Source: Bacillota bacterium (GTDB lineage: Bacteria; Bacillota; Clostridia; Acetivibrionales; JANLFN01). From it: 64,000 nucleotides of DNA. Location: positions 54,208 to 118,207 of the forward strand of contig JAEZTC010000007.1 of NCBI GenBank assembly GCA_023421675.1, read 5' to 3'. Positions 59,407 through 64,000 of this stretch are shown one piece after another; positions within the stretch are counted from its first letter, which is position 1, and each line of letters opens with the position of its first letter. The notes under the pieces were generated by a model, which saw nothing but the letters and a program-made list of their open reading frames with translations, did not search any database and was not told where the DNA came from. The translations under genes and the position numbers were made by a program.

Positions 59407-60999
59407 TTAATAATTCATATCAAAACAACTCTTTAAATTTTTCAAGATACTCATATCATTAAATTGTTCTAATATTACTTGTTTATTTTTTAAATCTAAA
59501 TGATTGTCCAATTTTAAAAAATCATTTTCTGATAACTCATTAATATTAAATACTGTTAACCCAAGTTCTTTAAGGAATGAGTAAGTAGTTATAGAATCTT
59601 TAATATATACTTTTTTTCCAAGATAGAGTAAAGCAATAATACTCCCAACCGCTTGCTGCCTATTATGATTAAATATTGCAATATCTATTTGCCGAAGTAT
59701 TCCATAGTAATCTTTTGGGGACAAATACCCAGTTAAAGGCAAAAACCTTTCTCCAAACATTTTTTTTCCCTCATTAATAATATAATCAACATACCAATTA
59801 TCGGCACCATACGACAACGGCATTAAAATACAAAAATCCTCTGATTTCTTCGTTTTTAGCATATGTAAAATTTCCAGATGATTATTTGATGGATTAGCAG
59901 AATTACCTCCAAAAATTACATGTTTATATCTATTTTTCAAAGTAATTTTTTCTCTAACATAAGTATTTTTCTCTAATAAAAAAAAATCAACTGGATTAGG
60001 ATACATAAATGGCATACGTTTTGCACAAGTAATATAATTATTCTTTAGTGTAATATAATCCATATCAGCATTTTCTAAGCCAGTTAATATAAAATCTATT
60101 TTTCTTATAGCAGACTTTCTTAAATAAGATATGGGATTATTAACTAATGCAAAATTATTATTATATCCCTTTAAAGTTAAATACTCATCTGTAAGTTTAT
60201 CATATAAATTCACACCAATATAATTATATAAATCGCCACCCCAAACAATCCAATAAATTGGTCTGTTTATATTATAAAGACATATTATTTGACAGAAATA
60301 ATCGAATAGGTAATGAATAAATATCTTAGAACTAATATTTATATATCTTAAAAGTTCATTTATGTCTTTAGGAATACTTAAAACCCTTATATTGTCAATA
60401 CCTTCTACATGTACATACTTAAGCTCACTACAATCATCAGACGTAATAATAAAAAGGTGCCTTTTACTGTCAAATTTTCTGTTTACAAATTGTATAAACT
60501 TATCACAGTATTGACTATCATACATGATATGAAGGTTCAGTTTATCATTATCACTAACTTTTTCTTTGTAAGCTGCTGTATCGTTCAATTGGCTTTGAAT
60601 TTCATCCTTGTATTGTACTTCTAAATTATTAATTGCGTCCATTGCAATAGATTTTTTTTCTTTTATTTCGTTACCAAATAAAGCATTTTCATATTTTTCT
60701 AATGCTTTAAGGTACAAACCCTTTTGTTCATATAAATATCCAAGATTATAATTTAAATCAAAATTAAAAGGATATTCTTTCAAGGCCTTTATTAATATAC
60801 TCTCTGCTTCATTCTTATTGTTTTCCATAATTTCTATTACTGCTCTCATTGAACAAGCATCTGCATCATTAGGTATTATTTTCCCATAATTGTCGAGTGC
60901 TTCTCTAGCATCTTTAATAAGTCCCTGTTCAATAAGTTTTTCAATTTTTCCCTTAATTAATTTCATTTTATTTAAAACATCTGAATCATTAATTTCCAT
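59407..60999 (-). CDS. TPR-WecF-like Fuc4NAc-type glycosyltransferase
   Basis: A 530-residue two-part protein. Residues about 15-130 are TPR-like helices (KLIEQGLIKDAREALDNYGKIIPNDADACSMRAVIEI; FDLNYNLGYLYEQKGLYLKALEKYENAL). Residues about 150-530 resemble WecF, the dTDP-Fuc4NAc:lipid II transferase of enterobacterial common antigen: YWIVWGGDLYNY, HVIFGGNSANPSNNHLEILHML, FCILMPLSYGADNWYVDYIINEGKKMFGERFLPLTGYLSPKDYYGILRQIDIAIFNHNRQQAVGSIIALLYLGKKVYI. A TPR front is seen in protein O-glycosyltransferases, so flagellin may be the acceptor. Start ATG after GGAGAGCATTG. Confidence 0.85.
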   Translation of the reverse strand: MEINDSDVLNKMKLIKGKIEKLIEQGLIKDAREALDNYGKIIPNDADACSMRAVIEIMENNKNEAESILIKALKEYPFNFDLNYNLGYLYEQKGLYLKALEKYENALFGNEIKEKKSIAMDAINNLEVQYKDEIQSQLNDTAAYKEKVSDNDKLNLHIMYDSQYCDKFIQFVNRKFDSKRHLFIITSDDCSELKYVHVEGIDNIRVLSIPKDINELLRYINISSKIFIHYLFDYFCQIICLYNINRPIYWIVWGGDLYNYIGVNLYDKLTDEYLTLKGYNNNFALVNNPISYLRKSAIRKIDFILTGLENADMDYITLKNNYITCAKRMPFMYPNPVDFFLLEKNTYVREKITLKNRYKHVIFGGNSANPSNNHLEILHMLKTKKSEDFCILMPLSYGADNWYVDYIINEGKKMFGERFLPLTGYLSPKDYYGILRQIDIAIFNHNRQQAVGSIIALLYLGKKVYIKDSITTYSFLKELGLTVFNINELSENDFLKLDNHLDLKNKQVILEQFNDMSILKNLKSCFDMNY

Positions 61000-61020
61000 C
61001 AATGCTCTCCTACGAAATGG

Positions 61021-62973
61021 TTAATTCATTCCTGATTTTATTGAATCTTCATTTCCTAACAATTCATCCTTATATTTGTTCATAAAGCATACCATATAAG
61101 GGTAAGCTTTTACTGCATCTTTAAAGTACTTGATACCAGCTTTATAATCGTTTCGGGAAACTGCTTTCATTGAATAAAGAAGTGCTGCAAAAAACCTGTC
61201 CTCATCATCGCCTATTGTATTATAGTACAACCGCATTTTTTCCATACTATAAAATAAATCTATATATTTTAAGCCTCTTTCTACATAAAACTTAAAAATA
61301 TTATATATATTTTCATTTATTTCTCTTTCTTCATTTTTAACCTGGCCAGCCTCCTTAAACAACATAACACCTGCTACGGATATGTATGTTTTTAAACTTG
61401 AATAATCATTTTCGCGTATATTCTCTTTCTGCAGATACTCAACTAAATATTCACGAACTTTTTCATATTTATCTATTAAGAATAAAATAATTTCTTTTAT
61501 TTTAGACTTCTTCAATTGTTTAAATACTAAAAATACCTGTCTTGGGTTTTTGCAGAAATCACAAAAAATTTCCGAATAAAAATCAGGAAGGTCGTTAAAA
61601 TCTGCAATGCTTATTGCTTTTTTAGCAAGTTCATCACGTTCTTCTGCGTCACAGGTTCTTATTTTATTTAAAATGGAATAGATATCAGACCCCTGAGATA
61701 ATAGTTTACTAATTTTTAGATTGTCTTTAAGAGTAAGATTTTTTTTGTTTGCTTCCAGAATAGAAATAAAAGCATTACTAAGATTTTCATGCTCTTTAAC
61801 TTCGTCATATATGCTTACAAGCTCTTCATACCTCCCAAGCTTTAATATGACTTTTATAAGAGTAGGAATTTTCTCTTCCATACTACTCATTCGATTTATA
61901 TACTTATATGCCTCAGCGTATTCACCCTTATTATAATATACCCCTGAAATAAAACTTAAAGCACCATTCTGATATTTTTTATCCAGATAGTGCATTTCAG
62001 CTGAACGTTCTGCTGATATTGGGAGACTATGGTAATTTTCAGCAAGATCTACAAATTTTAAGTAGTATTCTACGGCATCATGTGGCATTTCAAGGCTAAC
62101 ATATGCATATGCGCAAAGATAATATAAATCTATTAAATCATTCCTTATATCAATACCTTCTTTACATATATTAAGAGCTTCTGTATACTCTTTACATTGA
62201 CAGCTTATTTGTGCATATGTAGGATATACAAAGGAATATACCCGTTTTGTCTTATTATCCATATTGGAAATTATTTTATGTGCCCTACGTATTTCACATA
62301 AAGCCTCCTCTGTATCGCTATGTGCATTATAGCTTCTGGCAAGTTGATATCTATAATATATGTTATTGGGATCTGCCTCCAATTCTTTCATGAGAATACC
62401 AGCAGTACGCTTGAACTTTTTCTCTTTTAACTCTTTATCAATTCCAAAAAGATATCCAAAGTGCTCAATGTATAAATCAGAGTTATATAATGGCGCTTTA
62501 TACTTCGGTTGGTTATGAACACTCCCCTCATATTTAAAACTGCCATCATTCCTGAAAACCCGTTCCTGAGGAAGAACAGTATATCCTGGATTAGTTCCCA
62601 AAGATGTATAGTTTTTTACTTTAACAATAATTGTATTAAACTTCTCAAGGTTTTTATCAGTTAACAAATTATATAATTTAACTATATCCAAAATTACTTC
62701 ATCAGCATCTAATATAAGGATCCATTCACCCTTTGCATACGAGATAGTTACATTCCGCATATCAGAGAAATGTCCCTGCCACTGATGAAAATAAAGCTTT
62801 GATGTATACTTATTTGCAATATCAACGGTATTATCCATAGAACCTGTATCTACTATAATTAGTTCAACATCAGGCTTTTCCAGTATGGGAGAAAGTGTGC
62901 CAAGACACTTTCCAAGATTTTTCTCTTCATCCTTTACCATCATACAAATACTTAGCTTGTATGTATAATTCAT
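61021..62973 (-). CDS. GT2 glycosyltransferase with TPR repeats (flagellin glycosyltransferase candidate)
   Basis: A 650-residue protein. N-terminal GT2 domain: LSICMMVKDEEKNLGKCLGTLSPILEKPDVELIIVDTGSMDNTVDIANKY, DMRNVTISYAKGEWILILDADEVI with the DAD metal motif, and VLPQERVFRNDGSFKYEGSVHNQPKYK. From about residue 220 there are many TPR-like helices (KLKRTAGILMKELEADPNNIYYRYQLARSYNAHSDTEEALCEIRRAH). GT2-TPR enzymes encoded next to flagellin are the usual flagellin-modifying transferases of Clostridia. It starts the glycosylation block, ten bases downstream of the small gene that follows flagellin. Confidence 0.9.
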   Translation of the reverse strand: MNYTYKLSICMMVKDEEKNLGKCLGTLSPILEKPDVELIIVDTGSMDNTVDIANKYTSKLYFHQWQGHFSDMRNVTISYAKGEWILILDADEVILDIVKLYNLLTDKNLEKFNTIIVKVKNYTSLGTNPGYTVLPQERVFRNDGSFKYEGSVHNQPKYKAPLYNSDLYIEHFGYLFGIDKELKEKKFKRTAGILMKELEADPNNIYYRYQLARSYNAHSDTEEALCEIRRAHKIISNMDNKTKRVYSFVYPTYAQISCQCKEYTEALNICKEGIDIRNDLIDLYYLCAYAYVSLEMPHDAVEYYLKFVDLAENYHSLPISAERSAEMHYLDKKYQNGALSFISGVYYNKGEYAEAYKYINRMSSMEEKIPTLIKVILKLGRYEELVSIYDEVKEHENLSNAFISILEANKKNLTLKDNLKISKLLSQGSDIYSILNKIRTCDAEERDELAKKAISIADFNDLPDFYSEIFCDFCKNPRQVFLVFKQLKKSKIKEIILFLIDKYEKVREYLVEYLQKENIRENDYSSLKTYISVAGVMLFKEAGQVKNEEREINENIYNIFKFYVERGLKYIDLFYSMEKMRLYYNTIGDDEDRFFAALLYSMKAVSRNDYKAGIKYFKDAVKAYPYMVCFMNKYKDELLGNEDSIKSGMN

Positions 62974-62988
62974 TGACATCTACTCCAT

Positions 62989-63321
62989 TCAGCTTTTAAG
63001 ACATTCAATCCAGTATTCCAGAAGCGGTTTTAATTCATATTCAAGCGTATCGGCAAATAAAAAATAATCATTACCTTCATAAGCCAAATACAACATGTCC
63101 AGTTTTTCAGTAAATTCCAATAAATTAATTGAGCTGAAATAATCTTTAACTATATTGACTCCTTCACTTAGTGTATTAAGATCATCAATGAGATTTATGA
63201 TTCTACCATCTTCCAGTTCATTATTTAGTTTATACTTATTACAAATATCGTCAATTCTGATACATAAGTTAAGCAATAGTTCGCTTACAGATTTTCCTAT
63301 TTCCATAATTCTTTCATCCAT
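62989..63321 (-). CDS. Small helical protein between flagellin and glycosyltransferase (110 aa)
   Basis: ATG at 63321 follows GGAGGGACAATT; a longer frame from 63363 would run through this Shine-Dalgarno. The product is alpha-helical and acidic: ERIMEIGKSVSELLLNLCIRIDDICNKYKLNNELEDGRIINLIDDLNTLSEGVNIVKDYF, ending PLLEYWIECLKS. No signal, membrane helix or motif. Size and place suggest a flagellin-specific export or modification chaperone, but this is only context. The ten-base gap to the glycosyltransferase gene supports co-transcription. Confidence 0.75.
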   Translation of the reverse strand: MDERIMEIGKSVSELLLNLCIRIDDICNKYKLNNELEDGRIINLIDDLNTLSEGVNIVKDYFSSINLLEFTEKLDMLYLAYEGNDYFLFADTLEYELKPLLEYWIECLKS

Positions 63322-63357
63322 AATTGTCCCTCCATGTTTCTTATATTTCTTGATTAT

Positions 63358-63396
63358 AGTCAAAAGAGACTCTGGAATACCAGAGTCTCTTTTAAT
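63358..63396. terminator. Terminator of flagellin gene
   Basis: AAAAGAGACTCTGG pairs with CCAGAGTCTCTTTT around a 3-4-base loop (63362-63393) with T-runs on both strands. It stands between the flagellin stop and the small gene. Confidence 0.9.
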
Positions 63397-63408
63397 TTAT
63401 AGAACTAA

Positions 63409-64000
63409 TTACCTCAATAAATTCAGTACTCCCTGAGGAGCCTGATTAGCCTGAGCCAACATAGCTGTTGCTGCCTGCTGCAGAATGTTGTTCTTTGTAA
63501 ATGTTGCCATTTCATTAGCCATATCGGTATCTCTGATACGTGACTCTGCTGCCTGCAAATTCTCAACTGTTGTATTCAGGTTCCTAACTGTACTTTCAAG
63601 CCTGTTTTGCTGAGAACCGTAGGTTGCTCTTGCTTTGTTAACATTCTTTATTGCAGTCTCAATTGAACTTACTGTAGACGCACTTGTTAAACTTGTAATA
63701 CCTGTAGTTGCTGTTGCTGCAATTGCTAGATTAGTAGCTCCATCATCTGAAATAATAATAGTTGCAGCTGAAGTAAGAACTTTAGAACCATTGAACTTGG
63801 TATTAGTAAAGATGTTGTCAATTTCATCAGCAAGGGAATCCATTTCCAGGTTCAGATTTGACTTATCCTCAGTATTATAGGTGCCGTTTGCTTTCTGAAC
63901 AGCAAGTTCCTTCATTCTTACTAACATGTTACTAACTTCATTGAGCGCACCTTCTGCAGTCTGAATAAGGGATATACCATCCTGCGCATTCCTTGAAGCC
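63409..64000 (-). CDS. hag: Flagellin, 5' part beyond the window
   Basis: The visible 196 C-terminal codons include ASRNAQDGISLIQTAEGALNEVSNMLVRMKELAVQKANGTYNTEDKSNLNLEMDSLADEIDNIFTNTKFNGSKVL and the flagellin C-domain GSQQNRLESTVRNLNTTVENLQAAESRIRDTDMANEMATFTKNNILQQAATAMLAQANQAPQGVLNLLR. Between them lies a short variable region (TSAATIIISDDGATNLAIAATATTGITSLTSASTVSS), rich in Ser/Thr, where O-glycans are usually attached. The total length is probably under 300 residues, a minimal flagellin. The N-terminal domain is off the right edge. Confidence 0.95.
   Translation of the reverse strand, partial: ASRNAQDGISLIQTAEGALNEVSNMLVRMKELAVQKANGTYNTEDKSNLNLEMDSLADEIDNIFTNTKFNGSKVLTSAATIIISDDGATNLAIAATATTGITSLTSASTVSSIETAIKNVNKARATYGSQQNRLESTVRNLNTTVENLQAAESRIRDTDMANEMATFTKNNILQQAATAMLAQANQAPQGVLNLLR

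Overview
The window reads as chromosome of a low-GC, endospore-forming, flagellated Clostridia. Evidence is AT-rich intergenic DNA, AGGAGG-type ribosome binding sites, a YtxC-like sporulation protein, a SleB-type cortex-lytic enzyme, CarD, YebC, a T-box in front of proS, an M-box Mg2+ riboswitch, and a flaG-fliD-fliS block behind a sigma-D-type promoter. A Ruminiclostridium/Clostridium cluster III relative would fit, but that is inference. No rRNA, tRNA, CRISPR array, transposase, integrase or phage gene was seen.

Layout. 0-10.8 kb: an edge-truncated ion permease behind a terminator-bearing leader, a P-loop/Asp23 fusion, YtxC, small proteins (Cys-rich, PC4-like, DUF378), YebC, an orphan histidine kinase, and a redox trio (CPWC glutaredoxin, a thioredoxin-reductase-like flavoprotein lacking NADPH motifs, a TlpA lipoprotein with SxxC in place of CxxC). 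11-13.3 kb: four small uncharacterised genes ending in sleB. 13-23.5 kb: housekeeping and metabolic genes (HD protein, PfkB kinase, UvsE, FAD oxidoreductase, RidA, a nucleotidyltransferase fused to a degenerate phosphomannomutase domain, RluA). 23.6-30.3 kb: an ABC-2 exporter with three lipoprotein genes, one frameshifted. 30.3-33.9 kb: a broken secreted-protein gene, a CAP/SH3b protein, palindromic repeats, and T-box-proS with two tandem 122-bp repeats in its leader. 34-41.5 kb: ispF, ispD, a YacL-like PIN/TRAM protein, carD and assorted enzymes.

41.6-44.6 kb is the magnesium operon and the most interesting part. An M-box riboswitch with a terminator is followed by an 18-codon ORF (MDADPGNN...) with its own ribosome binding site. 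The end of that ORF can pair with an element that otherwise forms a 13-bp hairpin sequestering the Shine-Dalgarno of the next gene. That gene is an MgtE-N/CBS protein without membrane domain, followed by an NRAMP-related Mg2+ transporter. This looks like a second, translation-level Mg2+ sensor stacked on the riboswitch, similar in logic to enterobacterial mgtL but apparently independent of it.

44.7-64 kb: flagellar filament genes and a glycosylation island on the minus strand. Reading from the flagellin (cut by the right edge): a small protein, a GT2-TPR glycosyltransferase, a TPR-WecF-like transferase, an N-formyltransferase, a methyltransferase, a dTDP-4-amino-4,6-dideoxyhexose pathway (rfbA, rfbB, WecE-like), a UDP-2,3-diacetamido-glucuronate pathway (WbpA/B/D/E-like), then flaG-fliD-fliS-FliT-like. 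A second FliD-like gene lies convergent to them. The gene set fits decoration of flagellin with one or both unusual amino sugars.
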